A DNA stretch of 64,000 bases from Hyphomicrobiales bacterium (GCA_900472675.1 UCJA01000002.1:1-64000), one strand, 5' to 3'; counted from the first letter of the stretch, positions 54,406 to 63,984 are shown. Numbers and translations: made by a program. The notes: generated from the letters alone by a model not told the origin.

Positions 54406-55143
54406 TCAGACGGCGACGGCTATGATCTCGGCAAAGTCGGACGCCTTGAGCGATGCTCCGCCAACCAGCGCGCCATCGACGTCGGGTATCTCGAAAATCG
54501 AAGCGGCATTGGATGCTTTGACCGATCCGCCATAGAGGATGCGAACCCGCCCACCTTCATCGCCGAGTTCCTGCCGGAGGATTTGCCGCAGCGTCCGATG
54601 GACTTCGTCGATCTGCTCGACGGTTGGGACCAGGCCCGTTCCGATCGCCCAGACGGGCTCATAAGCGACGGTCGTGTTCGACCCTGCGGCTGTGCCGGAC
54701 AGGGAGCCCCGAAGCTGCCGGCGAACCACATCGAGCGCCAAGCCATCGTCACGCTCGGCACGGGTTTCGCCGACGCAGACGATGCTGGTCAGCCCGGCGT
54801 CGTGGGCGGCGGCCGCCTTGCGTGCGACCGTCATGTCCGTTTCGTGGTAGACCGCCCGCCGTTCCGAGTGCCCCAGGATGACGAAGGACGCGCCTGCTTC
54901 GCTGAGCATGGCGGCCGACACGTCGCTCGTGTAGGCGCCTGACGACTTGGAATGACAATCCTGGGCGCCGATCGCAATGTGCGAGCCCCTTGCCTCCTGC
55001 GCAGCCACGCCGATCAGCGTAAACGGCGGACACACGACGATGTCGCAGGTCGCCGCTTCGGTCAGGCGCTTCAGCGTCTCGATCTCCGCCAGGGAGGACG
55101 CGAGACCGTTCATCTTCCAGTTTCCGGCAATCAGTTTGCGCAT
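54406..55143 (-). CDS. Triosephosphate isomerase family protein, catabolic paralogue
   Basis: 245-residue TIM barrel with intact catalytic residues: Lys in AGNWKMNG, His in ILGHSERR, Glu in VAYEPVWAIGTG. Its place in a sugar catabolic operon marks it as the accessory isomerase rather than glycolytic TpiA. The Brucella/rhizobial erythritol pathway uses such a TpiA paralogue (EryH) to isomerise L-erythrulose-1-phosphate, so a tetrulose or related phosphate is a reasonable alternative substrate. Start at 55143, four bases after the preceding SDR stop. Confidence 0.88.
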   Translation of the reverse strand: MRKLIAGNWKMNGLASSLAEIETLKRLTEAATCDIVVCPPFTLIGVAAQEARGSHIAIGAQDCHSKSSGAYTSDVSAAMLSEAGASFVILGHSERRAVYHETDMTVARKAAAAHDAGLTSIVCVGETRAERDDGLALDVVRRQLRGSLSGTAAGSNTTVAYEPVWAIGTGLVPTVEQIDEVHRTLRQILRQELGDEGGRVRILYGGSVKASNAASIFEIPDVDGALVGGASLKASDFAEIIAVAV

Positions 55144-55147
55144 GGCA

Positions 55148-55951
55148 TCACCAGCAGCAAAAGCCGCCATCGACCAGAAGGTCGACGCCGGTCACGAAAC
55201 TTGCGGCACCGGACAGGAGGAATACGGCCGGACCCACCATTTCGTCGACGCTCGCCATGCGCTGCATCGGCGTCTGTTCCTCAAACAGCTTGGTCTGGTG
55301 CACCATCTCGGGTCGCGTGTTCATGGGCGTTGCGGTGTAGCCCGGAGAGATCGTGTTGACGCGAACGCCCCGGTCCACCCATTCCATGGCGAGCGACTTG
55401 GACATGTGGATGACCCCGGCTTTCGAGGCGTTGTAATGGGCCTGGCTCAGACCGCGGTTGACGATAACGCCCGACATCGAGGCGATATTGACGATCGACC
55501 CGCGTCCGTTCTTCAGCATGGCGCGCGCCTCGGCCTGGCAGGAGAGGAAGACGCCCTTGAGGTTGATATCCATCAGGGTCTGGTACTGATCTTCCTCCAT
55601 GTCCTCGGCCGGGCTGGCGTTGGCGATCCCCGCCGCGTTCACGGCGAGAGTGAGAGGGCCCAGTTCCGCTTCCGTGCGCGCGACAGCGTCAGTCATCGAC
55701 TGCTTGCTGGTGACGTCGGCGGCGATCTGGATCGACCGGCGGCCTGTCGCCTCGATATGCTTGGCAGTCTGCGCCAGCCCGTCGTCCGTGCGCCGGTCGA
55801 GAAGCGCGACCTCAGCCCCACACTGGGCAAGGCCGATGGCGATGCGCTGACCAATGCCGCTCCCAGCACCGGTGACGATGGCGACCTGACCGCTGAGGTC
55901 GAACAGCTTGGGGGCGTTCAGACGGATATCGGACACCGCTCTTCCTTTCAA
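55148..55951 (-). CDS. SDR-family oxidoreductase (polyol dehydrogenase-like)
   Basis: 267-residue short-chain dehydrogenase: TGAGSGIG (about 27-34), NAAG, catalytic Ser in NIASMSG and Tyr/Lys in YNASKAG, ending VDGGFCCW. A second, distinct SDR of the operon; two SDRs in series suggest oxidation and reduction at different carbons of a polyol/ketose, or action on two substrates. Six nt after the ABC ATPase stop. Confidence 0.87.
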   Translation of the reverse strand: MKGRAVSDIRLNAPKLFDLSGQVAIVTGAGSGIGQRIAIGLAQCGAEVALLDRRTDDGLAQTAKHIEATGRRSIQIAADVTSKQSMTDAVARTEAELGPLTLAVNAAGIANASPAEDMEEDQYQTLMDINLKGVFLSCQAEARAMLKNGRGSIVNIASMSGVIVNRGLSQAHYNASKAGVIHMSKSLAMEWVDRGVRVNTISPGYTATPMNTRPEMVHQTKLFEEQTPMQRMASVDEMVGPAVFLLSGAASFVTGVDLLVDGGFCCW

Positions 55952-55957
55952 AGTTGA

Positions 55958-57436
55958 CTAGATGGTTGCAAGTTCCATGACCGAGACATCATTGGCCTCG
56001 TCACGGCTCAGGATGCCGGCCTGATTGCCCTGGGCGAGCACCATGATCCGGTTCGAAACACCGAGGACTTCCTCGAGATCCGAACTCACCACGATGACGG
56101 CGACACCCTGCTTGGCCAGGTTGACGATGATATCGTAGATGCCGGCGCGGGCACCGACGTCGATGCCGCGGGTGGGTTCGTCCAGCACCACGACCTTGGG
56201 ATCGCGCATCAGCCACTTGGCGATCACGACCTTCTGCTGGTTACCGCCCGAGAGGTCGGAGGCGTGCTGCTCGGCACGGCCTTTCACGCCGAACTTTGCG
56301 ACAGCCTTTTCCGCGAAACTGCGCTTGGCGCGGGAGGAAATCCATTTGCCCGCCAGTTTGTCGAGATTGGCGTAGATGATGTTCTCGCCGATGCGGTGCT
56401 CCACGACCAGGCCCTGATCCTTGCGATCCTCCGGCACCATCACGATGCCCTTGGCGATCGCGTCCTTGGGACTGCGCAGCTTCAGTTCTTCGCCCTCGAG
56501 CCTGATGGTGCCGGCGCTGATCGGGTCGGCGCCAGAGATCGCCCTGACGAGTTCGGTCCGGCCAGCGCCGATCAGCCCGGCGATGCCGAGGATCTCGCCC
56601 GCATGAACGTCGAAGGTGACGTTACGAAAGGAATCCTCCGCAGAGGTCAGTCCGGAGACCTGAAGCACGGGACGGTCGGTCGGCTGGGGAAGAGCCGGGA
56701 ACAGGCGATCGAGCGAGCGCCCGACCATGCTTTCGACGATTGTGCGAACGGGCGTTGCGCTATCAGCAAATTCCTGGACGCGCTCCCCGTCACGCAGCAC
56801 GACGATGCGATCGGTGATCCGCTTGATCTCGTCCATGCGGTGGGAAATGTAGATGATGCCCACGCCTTCCGAGCGCAGCTTCCGGACCTGCTCGAAAAGC
56901 GCTTCGGTTTCCGCGCCACCCAGTGCGGCGGTCGGTTCATCGAGGATCAGCAGTTTTGCGTTCAGCGCCAGCGCCTTGGCAATCTCGATCAGCTGCTGGC
57001 TTGCCGTCGAAAGACCGGCCACCTTTCGACTTGCGGGAATATGCAGGTTCAGCCGCGAAAGCTGCTCCTGAGCGCGGCGAACCATTTGCTTCCGGTCAAC
57101 CACGCCGTTCTTCATCGGCCAACGGCCGATGAAGACGTTTTCGGCGATCGAGAGCTGCGGCAGGAGCTGCAGTTCCTGATGGATCAGGACCACGCCCTTG
57201 TCGATGGCTTCCCTTGGAGTGGCCGGGGCATAGGGCTGCCCCAGCCAGGTCATGGATCCTTCGGAAGGCATGCGCGATCCGGCGATGATGCCGGACAGCG
57301 TCGATTTGCCGGCACCGTTTTCGCCAAGCAGAGCGACCACTTCACCCGGATGGACGTCCAGGCTCACGTTCTTGAGCACCTGCAAGGGCCCGTAGCGTTT
57401 TGAAATGCCTCTCAGCGACAGAACAGGTTCGGTCAC
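55958..57436 (-). CDS. Sugar ABC transporter ATP-binding protein (RbsA/MglA family)
   Basis: 492-residue duplicated ATPase. The first half has Walker A GENGAGKST (about 38-46), a degenerate signature LSTASQQ, and Walker B LILDEPTAAL; the second half has a divergent Walker A GLIGAGRTE, LSGGNQQK and VVLDEPTRGIDVG. This double-cassette form serves monosaccharide importers with RbsB/RbsC partners, which are the adjacent genes. Confidence 0.92.
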   Translation of the reverse strand: MTEPVLSLRGISKRYGPLQVLKNVSLDVHPGEVVALLGENGAGKSTLSGIIAGSRMPSEGSMTWLGQPYAPATPREAIDKGVVLIHQELQLLPQLSIAENVFIGRWPMKNGVVDRKQMVRRAQEQLSRLNLHIPASRKVAGLSTASQQLIEIAKALALNAKLLILDEPTAALGGAETEALFEQVRKLRSEGVGIIYISHRMDEIKRITDRIVVLRDGERVQEFADSATPVRTIVESMVGRSLDRLFPALPQPTDRPVLQVSGLTSAEDSFRNVTFDVHAGEILGIAGLIGAGRTELVRAISGADPISAGTIRLEGEELKLRSPKDAIAKGIVMVPEDRKDQGLVVEHRIGENIIYANLDKLAGKWISSRAKRSFAEKAVAKFGVKGRAEQHASDLSGGNQQKVVIAKWLMRDPKVVVLDEPTRGIDVGARAGIYDIIVNLAKQGVAVIVVSSDLEEVLGVSNRIMVLAQGNQAGILSRDEANDVSVMELATI

Positions 57437-57465
57437 GGCGTGCCTCCCTTGGGTTCGGCAGAGGA

Positions 57466-58395
57466 TTACGGGTGGTTCGCGATGAAGCCGGCGACATTGT
57501 CCTTTGTCGTCAGCGTCGCATCCATGAGTTGCACCGGCGGCACTTTTTCGCCAGCGGCCAGCTTCACGGCGTTGGCGACAGCGTCACGGCCCATCTTCTG
57601 GGTCTGCTGCGTTGCCGTGACGTCGAAGACGCCCTTGCCGAGAGCTTCGAGCGCTGCGGTGTCACCATCGAAGCCGCCGAGAACGATCTTCTGCGACGGG
57701 TTGGCGACCTTGATCGCCTGGGCTGCACCGAGCGCCAGAGCGTCGGCCTGCGCGAAGACGATGGAAATGTCCGGATTGGCCTGCAGCATGTTCTGCATGA
57801 TCTGGAAGCCTTCGTCCTGGCCCCAGATGTTGGAGTACTGCTCGGCCACGACCTTCACGTCCGGATAGGCCTTCAGGCTTTCAGCACATCCCTTGGAGCG
57901 GTCGACTTCCGGCGTGGTGCCCTTCTGGCCATGGATGATGACCATCTTGCCCTTGCCGCCGGCCTGCTTGAGGATGTAGTCGCAGACGCCCTTGGCGGAG
58001 GCAACGGAATCGGTCGCCAGGAAGGTATCGCCCGGAGCGCCTTCGGCATTGCGGTCGACGTTGACGACCGGCACGCCGGCGTTCTTGGCGAGCTTGACAG
58101 GAACGGTGGCAGCGGCGGCACCGGCCGGGATGTAGATGAGCGCGCCAATGTTCTGGGTCAGAAGATCCTGGATCTGGTTGACCTGCGTCGGTCCGTCGCC
58201 CTTGGCATCGACCGTGATGACTTCGATGCCGCGCTTCTTCGCTTCAGCTTCAACCGACTGCTTGATCTGGTTAAAGAAGTTTGCCTGAAGGTTGGCGACG
58301 GCAAGGCCCACCTTCTTGAGTTCGGCCGCATGGACCGGGCCGAGCGAGAGGCCAAACATGGCCGCCGAGGCGAGCAGAATACGTGTGAGATTCAT
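57466..58395 (-). CDS. Sugar ABC transporter substrate-binding protein (RbsB family)
   Basis: 309-residue periplasmic binding protein of the ribose/galactose class. Signal peptide ends at about GPVHAAELKK (residue 22-24). KKVGLAVANLQANFFNQIKQ and LIYIPAGAAAATVPVKLAKNAGVPVVNVDR are typical. The start at 58395 is preferred to an in-frame codon 27 nt upstream because it begins the signal peptide. The ligand is probably a monosaccharide or polyol processed by the neighbouring enzymes. Confidence 0.92.
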   Translation of the reverse strand: MNLTRILLASAAMFGLSLGPVHAAELKKVGLAVANLQANFFNQIKQSVEAEAKKRGIEVITVDAKGDGPTQVNQIQDLLTQNIGALIYIPAGAAAATVPVKLAKNAGVPVVNVDRNAEGAPGDTFLATDSVASAKGVCDYILKQAGGKGKMVIIHGQKGTTPEVDRSKGCAESLKAYPDVKVVAEQYSNIWGQDEGFQIMQNMLQANPDISIVFAQADALALGAAQAIKVANPSQKIVLGGFDGDTAALEALGKGVFDVTATQQTQKMGRDAVANAVKLAAGEKVPPVQLMDATLTTKDNVAGFIANHP

Positions 58396-58520
58396 GGTAG
58401 TTCTCCTCCTTGTTAAACCCAACCCTTGGGGTAATCCTCTACCCCTGGGCCATTGATCCGCTCCAAACCTCTCGGAGGGGAAGTGTGTGCGGTCCCTCCT
58501 CAGGACCGAATGAACCGACC

Positions 58521-59501
58521 TCAGGCCCGGCGACGGCGGATGGTCTCTGCCCCGACGGCGAGGACAATGACGACACCGATGATCACCTGCTGCAGGAATG
58601 GCGAGACGTTCAAAAGATTGAGCCCGTTGCGCAGCACACCGATGATCAGCACCCCGATGAGGGTTCCGCCGATACCACCGGCACCGCCGGACAAAGATGT
58701 GCCCCCGATGACGACGGCCGCGATCGTGTCGAGCTCGTAGCCGAAGCCGCTGGAGGGCTGGACCGAGTCAAGGCGTGCCGCCAGGACGATGCCGGCAAGG
58801 CCCGCAAGGACCGCGCTCACCACATAGACCGCGATCGTCACGACCTGGGTGTTGATGCCGGCGAGCCTCGCCACCTCCGGATTGCCGCCGACGGCATAAA
58901 GCATCCGGCCCTCGGCGCGAAAATGAAGGAAGACCCAGGCGGCCAGAACGACTGCCAGCATCAGGAAGACGGTTGCCGTCAGAATGCCGAAGTGGCGATC
59001 GATCGCCAGCATGGTGAACCAGTCGGGGAAGCCAACGATTTGCTGCCCATCGGTGATCATGTTGGCTACGCCGCGCGCGGCCGACATCATGGCAAGGGTG
59101 GCGATGAAGGCCGGCACCCGGAACATGGTCACCAGAAGTCCGACCAGCAGGCCGCTGACCGCCGATGCAGCCAGCGCAAAGACGACGGCGAGCGGCATCG
59201 GCATGCCGGCAATGTTTGCCGTCCAGCCCATCACCATCATCGACAGCGCCAGCACAGATCCCACCGAGAGGTCGATGCCGCCGATCAGGATGACGAAGGT
59301 CATCCCGACCGCCATGATGCCGAGCACGGTGATCTGATCGAGAATATTGAGCCCGTTGCGAAGAGACAGAAACGCGTCCGTGCTGATGCTGAGAAAAATA
59401 CACAGCACCAGAAGGCCGACCAGCGGACCTGTCGCTCCGGTTAGCTTGCTAAGCCAGACCCGCGACGGACGGCTCTGTTCGTTGATGTCGAGCGCCACCA
59501 T
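58521..59501 (-). CDS. Sugar ABC transporter permease (RbsC family)
   Basis: About 326-residue permease with eight to ten hydrophobic segments; VLGIMAVGMTFVILIGGIDLSVGSVLALSMM and the GGTSLSGGAGGIGGTLIGVLIIGVLRNGLNLLNV block are RbsC hallmarks. Tandem ATGs at 59504 and 59501 follow GGGAGG; 59501 gives the better spacing. It is the first gene of the minus-strand operon permease-SBP-ATPase-SDR-TIM-SDR, a less usual order with the permease first. Confidence 0.91.
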   Translation of the reverse strand: MVALDINEQSRPSRVWLSKLTGATGPLVGLLVLCIFLSISTDAFLSLRNGLNILDQITVLGIMAVGMTFVILIGGIDLSVGSVLALSMMVMGWTANIAGMPMPLAVVFALAASAVSGLLVGLLVTMFRVPAFIATLAMMSAARGVANMITDGQQIVGFPDWFTMLAIDRHFGILTATVFLMLAVVLAAWVFLHFRAEGRMLYAVGGNPEVARLAGINTQVVTIAVYVVSAVLAGLAGIVLAARLDSVQPSSGFGYELDTIAAVVIGGTSLSGGAGGIGGTLIGVLIIGVLRNGLNLLNVSPFLQQVIIGVVIVLAVGAETIRRRRA

Positions 59502-59546
59502 CATACCTCCCTGAAGCCACGCGGCAGCAATAAACAATCATGCTGG

Positions 59547-59694
59547 AATATTTATGCACTGCTTTTTCAAGTTAGTACCAATTCGCTTATGGGCTGTCAA
59601 CGGTCCTGAAGGGGTGCAGATCCAACTGTCTGAAACAAGTTTTGCTTGACTAATGGACGTCTTCTGCAAAAATATAACCTCATGCATATTTATT
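59547..59694. promoter_or_regulatory. Divergent promoter region with inverted AT-rich half-sites
   Basis: AATATTTATGCA at 59547-59558 and TGCATATTTATT at 59683-59694 are inverted copies differing at two of 12 positions, one near each divergent gene start. A possible plus-strand promoter is TTGACT (59646-59651) with AAATAT 18 nt later. They may be sites for the linked SorC regulator. Confidence 0.4.
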
Positions 59695-59708
59695 CAGGAG
59701 ATCATGAT

Positions 59709-60521
59709 ATGGAGATCGGCGAACTGGAGCGGATGGCTCGGCAGATCCGCCTGCGCGACCTTCAGGCGGTCTACGAGGCGGGCGCAGGCCACATCGGCGG
59801 GGAGATGTCGGTGATCGACGTGCTGACCGCGCTGTACTTCCGCGTTCTGCGCCTGTGGCCGGACCAGCCGAAGAACCCGGCCCGCGACCGGTTCGTGCTG
59901 TCAAAGGGGCATACCGCCTGCGCGCTCTATGTGACGCTGGCGAAGCGGGGGTTCATTCCGGAAGAGGAGATCTCGACCTTCCTGAAGCCGTATTCCCGGC
60001 TGAACGGCCACCCGAACTGCAACAAGGTGCCGGGCGTTGAAACCAACACCGGACCTCTGGGTCACGGCCTGCCGGTTGCCGTTGGAATGGCGAAAGCCGC
60101 ACAGCTCTCCGGCGCCGACTACCATACCTATGTCATCACGGGCGATGGGGAGATGCAGGAGGGATCGAACTGGGAGGCCATCATGGCCGCCGCACAGTTC
60201 AAGCTGAATAACCTGACGCTGATCATCGACCACAACCGCTTCCAGCAGGGCGCTTCGCTTTCCGATACCAACGACATCGCCCCGCTTCGGCCAAAGCTTG
60301 AGGCTTTCGGCTGGGAGGTGACGGAGATCGACGGCAACAAGATGAGCGAGGTGGTTCCGGCACTCGAATTTCGAGGCGACAGACCGCACTGCATCGTCGC
60401 GCACACCAACAAGGGCCACGGCATTTCCTTCATGCAGGACCGTGTCGACTGGCACCACAAGGTTCCCAACAAGGAACAGTATGAAATCGCAGTCGCAGAA
60501 CTGTCGGAGGCTTTGTCATGA
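59709..60521 (+). CDS. Transketolase, N-terminal (ThDP-binding) subunit
   Basis: 270-residue half-transketolase. The ThDP motif GDGEMQEGSNWEA...IIDHN (GDG with the distant Asn) is present, with SKGHTACALY and GPLGHGLPVAVGMA. Full transketolases are about 660 residues; here the enzyme is split, the C-terminal half being the next gene with ATGA overlap. Split transketolases occur in pentose and D-apiose pathways (AptA/AptB), moving a two-carbon unit from a ketose phosphate. The ATG at 59709 has AGGAG upstream. Confidence 0.88.
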   Translation: MEIGELERMARQIRLRDLQAVYEAGAGHIGGEMSVIDVLTALYFRVLRLWPDQPKNPARDRFVLSKGHTACALYVTLAKRGFIPEEEISTFLKPYSRLNGHPNCNKVPGVETNTGPLGHGLPVAVGMAKAAQLSGADYHTYVITGDGEMQEGSNWEAIMAAAQFKLNNLTLIIDHNRFQQGASLSDTNDIAPLRPKLEAFGWEVTEIDGNKMSEVVPALEFRGDRPHCIVAHTNKGHGISFMQDRVDWHHKVPNKEQYEIAVAELSEALS

Positions 60522-61480
60522 ACGCGCCCGTCCCATCCCCCAAGCTCTATGACTGCCGCGACGCGTTTGCAGCCACGCTGGAGCGCCTTGCCGCCGAAGA
60601 CGAGACGATCGTCGCGGTCTGCAACGACTCCGTGGGCTCTTCCAAACTTGGCGGCTTCAAGGAGAAGTTTCCGGAGCGGCTGGTCAACGTCGGCATCGCG
60701 GAACAGAATATGATCGGTGTCGCAGCCGGTCTCGCCAACGGCGGCCGGCTCCCTTACGTCTGCGCGGCCGCGCCCTTTCTGACCGGACGTTCGCTCGAGC
60801 AGGTCAAGGCGGACATTTCCTATTCGAACGCCAATGTGAAGCTGGTCGGCATCTCGTCCGGCATGGCCTATGGCGAACTCGGGCCAACCCATCACTCGAT
60901 CGAGGACTTTGCCTGGATGCGGGTGCTGCCCAACCTGCCCGTCATCGCGCCCTGCGACCGGATCGAAACGGCAGCCGCCGTCGAATGGGCGGCAAGCTAC
61001 GCCGGCCCTTGCTTCCTGCGCCTCTCGCGCGTCGGCGTGCCGGATCTTCTGCCGGAAGGCCACAAGTTCGAACTCGGCAAGGCCAACCTTCTCCGCGAAG
61101 GCTCGGATGTCACGCTGATTGCAAACGGCACGCTGACGCATCGCATGATGAAGGCGGCAGAGATCCTGGCTGAACGCGGCATCCATGCACGGGTGCTGAA
61201 CCTTGCCACCGTACGCCCCATCGACGAGGCCGCCATTATCGCTGCGGCAAACGAGACGGGTGCGATCGTGACAGCCGAAGAGCATTCGGTTTTCGGCGGA
61301 CTGGGGTCTGCGGTCGCAGAAGTGGTCGTCGATCATGCACCCGTTCCGATGAAAAGACTGGGCGTTCCCGGTATCTTTGCACCGACTGGCTCGGCCGAAT
61401 TCCTGCTGGACGAGTTCGGCATGGCACCTTCGGCAATCGCAGACGCAGCGGAGGCACTGATCAGGCGCAAGGCAGCCTGA
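60518..61480 (+). CDS. Transketolase, C-terminal (pyrimidine-binding) subunit
   Basis: 320-residue partner of the preceding half-enzyme. It holds the Glu that activates ThDP in RLVNVGIAEQNMIGVAAGLA, then SSGMAYGELGPTHHSIEDFAWMRVLPNLPVIAPCD, and the C-terminal transketolase domain with VTAEEHSVFGGLGSAV. It starts within the stop codon of the N-terminal subunit (ATGA), ensuring equal production. Confidence 0.9.
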   Translation: MNAPVPSPKLYDCRDAFAATLERLAAEDETIVAVCNDSVGSSKLGGFKEKFPERLVNVGIAEQNMIGVAAGLANGGRLPYVCAAAPFLTGRSLEQVKADISYSNANVKLVGISSGMAYGELGPTHHSIEDFAWMRVLPNLPVIAPCDRIETAAAVEWAASYAGPCFLRLSRVGVPDLLPEGHKFELGKANLLREGSDVTLIANGTLTHRMMKAAEILAERGIHARVLNLATVRPIDEAAIIAAANETGAIVTAEEHSVFGGLGSAVAEVVVDHAPVPMKRLGVPGIFAPTGSAEFLLDEFGMAPSAIADAAEALIRRKAA

Positions 61481-61542
61481 CAGGCAAGACCCAAGCCGGG
61501 GCAGGATACCGCCCCGGCCACGATGATGTGGGGAGGAATTTT

Positions 61543-63009
61543 ATGAAGGCCATTCTGGCGATCGACCAGGGCACCACCAATTCGAAGGCTGTCCTGGTTT
61601 CCGAGACGGGGGAGATCGTTGCGAGAGGCTCCGCCTCCGTCGGGATTTCCTACCCCCGGCCCGGCTGGGTGGAGCAGGATCCGCGCCGTATCCACGCCTC
61701 CGTCTGCGAAGCGATCGAAGCCTGCATCAAGGCGGCGCTCGGCGTGAGCATCGAGGCCGTCGCCATCTCCAACCAGCGCGAATCGGTCACTGCCTGGGAC
61801 GCCGAAACAGGCGAACCTCTGGGACCGGTGATCAGCTGGCAGTGCAGACGTACCGCACCCGACTGCGAGCGTCTGACGGCAGAGGGCCATATCGACCGCG
61901 TGCAGGGCCTGACAGGACTTCCGCTCGATCCGATGTTTCCGGGATCGAAATTTCGCTGGCTGCTGGACCGGATCCCGGCCGGGCGGCCGGTCCGCCTCGG
62001 CACGATCGACAGCTGGCTGGTGCATTGCCTGACCGGCGGGCGCCGGCATGTCTGCGATGCCTCCAACGCAGCCCGAAGTCAGCTTTTCGATCTTCAGGCC
62101 CAGGCCTGGAGCGCTGAACTCGGCGAAATCTTCGGCGTCGACATCGCCCTTCTCCCCGAGGTGCTCGACAGCTCGGGCGACTTCGGCACGACGCTCGGGC
62201 TGCCGGGCGTTCCGGACGGCACACCAATCCGGGCAGCCATCGGCGACAGCCACGCGGCCCTCTTCGGCCACGGCGCCTTTCACCCGGGCGACGGCAAGGT
62301 GACTTTCGGGACGGGATCGTCGGTGATGACCACCCTGCCGGTCTTCATTGCGCCCCGCAATGGCATCACCACCACCGTTGCCTGGCGCGTCAATGGCACA
62401 CCGACATTTGCGCTTGAGGGCAATATCCTGGTGTCTGCAGCCAGCCTGCCGTGGATGGTGAGCATTCTCGGCCTCCCCGACGTGGCGGCTCTCATCGACC
62501 TTGCGGCCACCGCGGAACCGGGGGGACCCGGGTTTGTGCCGGCCTTCGTCGGTCTCGGTGCACCCTACTGGGACTCGGACGCCCGCGCGCTCTTCTCCCA
62601 AATCGGCTTCAGCACGACGCGCGCCCAGATGGCCCGGGCCGTCACGGACTCGATCGCCTTCCAGGTCCACGACGTGATCGCCGTGATGAAGGCGCAAAGT
62701 GCGAGCGAACTCGGCGCGCTCTATGTCGATGGCGGACCGAGCCAGAACACATGGCTGATGCAGCGCGTTGCCGACGTAGTGGATCATGCGGTCATTCAGA
62801 GCGATGCTCCCGAAGCCTCTGCCTTGGGTGCAGCCTATCTGGCAGGCCTGTCTCTCGGCCTTTGGAAGGATCTCGACGAGATCGCCGCCTTGCCGCGCAG
62901 CACCCAGGTCATCAACCCGCAGCCGCTCGAGACGGCTGCTCTTCTGGAAACCTGGAACGATGCCCTTGGCCGCTCGACGTGGCGCACCGCGCACGCTAGA
63001 GGTGAATAA
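61543..63009 (+). CDS. FGGY-family carbohydrate kinase (glycerol-kinase-like)
   Basis: 488-residue sugar kinase. AIDQGTTNSKAVL (phosphate-1 loop), WVEQDPRRI, ISNQRESVTAWD, ISWQCRRTAPDC, and VDGGPSQNTWLMQ..ADV in the C-terminal lobe are present, closer to glycerol kinase than to xylulokinase. The catalytic Asp lies in IGDSHAALFGHG. It sits after the split transketolase, so it should phosphorylate the ketose used by that enzyme; D-apulose or erythrulose kinases are FGGY members with similar context. Start at 61543, with GGGAGG upstream. Confidence 0.88.
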   Translation: MKAILAIDQGTTNSKAVLVSETGEIVARGSASVGISYPRPGWVEQDPRRIHASVCEAIEACIKAALGVSIEAVAISNQRESVTAWDAETGEPLGPVISWQCRRTAPDCERLTAEGHIDRVQGLTGLPLDPMFPGSKFRWLLDRIPAGRPVRLGTIDSWLVHCLTGGRRHVCDASNAARSQLFDLQAQAWSAELGEIFGVDIALLPEVLDSSGDFGTTLGLPGVPDGTPIRAAIGDSHAALFGHGAFHPGDGKVTFGTGSSVMTTLPVFIAPRNGITTTVAWRVNGTPTFALEGNILVSAASLPWMVSILGLPDVAALIDLAATAEPGGPGFVPAFVGLGAPYWDSDARALFSQIGFSTTRAQMARAVTDSIAFQVHDVIAVMKAQSASELGALYVDGGPSQNTWLMQRVADVVDHAVIQSDAPEASALGAAYLAGLSLGLWKDLDEIAALPRSTQVINPQPLETAALLETWNDALGRSTWRTAHARGE

Positions 63010-63030
63010 TAATTCGCATCAGGATGGACG

Positions 63031-63984
63031 ATGGCCAGACTCAACGAACTTCGCCTGATCTCCAGAGTGGCCCAGATGTACCATATCGAGGGACAGCGAC
63101 AGGCGGAGATCGCCCAGCACCTGCGCCTTTCGCAAGCAACGGTCTCGCGCATGCTGAAGCGCGCCGAGGCCGAGGGCATCGTCCGCACGAGCGTCATCCC
63201 GCCGGCTGGCACCTATAGCGAGCTGGAAGCCGCGCTTCGGGCGAAATACCAGCTGCCGGAAGCCATCGTCGTGGAATGCACCGAGGATCGGGATGGTGCG
63301 ATCATGGTGCGGATCGGCGAGGCCGCGGCTCATCTGCTGGAGGTGACGCTTGCGCCTGGCGAGATCATCGGGGTTTCGAGCTGGAGCCAGACGATCTTCA
63401 AGATGGTCGAGAACATCCACCCTCAGAAAAGCGCCCAGGTAAAATACGTGGTGCAGACGCTGGGCGGGATGGGAGATCCATCCGTACAGACGCATGCGAC
63501 GCAGCTTACCACAAGGCTTGCCCGGCTGACCGGCGCCGAGCCCAAGCTCCTGCCTGTCCAGGGCGTCACGACCTCGCGCGAAGCCAAGCTGCTGATGCAG
63601 GCCGACCCTTATGTCCGGGAGACGATGGATCTGTTCGGCAGCATCACGCTTGCCATCGTGGGTATCGGGGCCGTCGAACCCTCCGAACTCCTGGCACGAT
63701 CGGGCAACATCTTCTCCTCCCGCGAGCTGGCGGATCTTGCCGAGGCAGGCGCCGTCGGCGACATCTCGCTGCGCTTCTTCGACAAGGATGGCAAAGCGGT
63801 GAAGACTCCTCTGGACGAGCGGGTTCTCGGCCTGCCGCTGGAAGACCTCGGGCGGGTCGAACGGGTGCTCGCACTTGCCGGTGGTGCCAAGAAGACGAAT
63901 GCGATCGCCGGAGCACTGCGCGTCGGGGTCATCGACATGCTGGTGACCGACAAGTTCACCGCACAGCGATTGATCGATCTCTAG
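63031..63984 (+). CDS. SorC/DeoR-type sugar-binding transcriptional regulator
   Basis: 317-residue regulator: N-terminal HTH (YHIEGQRQAEIAQHLRLSQATVSRMLKRAEAEGIV, about residues 17-50) followed by the SorC sugar-phosphate-binding domain (IIGVSSWSQTI, VKYVVQTLGGMGDP, ALRVGVIDMLVTD near the end). Last visible gene of the plus-strand operon; likely senses a phosphorylated intermediate and controls both divergent operons. The window ends 16 nt after its stop. Confidence 0.9.
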   Translation: MARLNELRLISRVAQMYHIEGQRQAEIAQHLRLSQATVSRMLKRAEAEGIVRTSVIPPAGTYSELEAALRAKYQLPEAIVVECTEDRDGAIMVRIGEAAAHLLEVTLAPGEIIGVSSWSQTIFKMVENIHPQKSAQVKYVVQTLGGMGDPSVQTHATQLTTRLARLTGAEPKLLPVQGVTTSREAKLLMQADPYVRETMDLFGSITLAIVGIGAVEPSELLARSGNIFSSRELADLAEAGAVGDISLRFFDKDGKAVKTPLDERVLGLPLEDLGRVERVLALAGGAKKTNAIAGALRVGVIDMLVTDKFTAQRLIDL

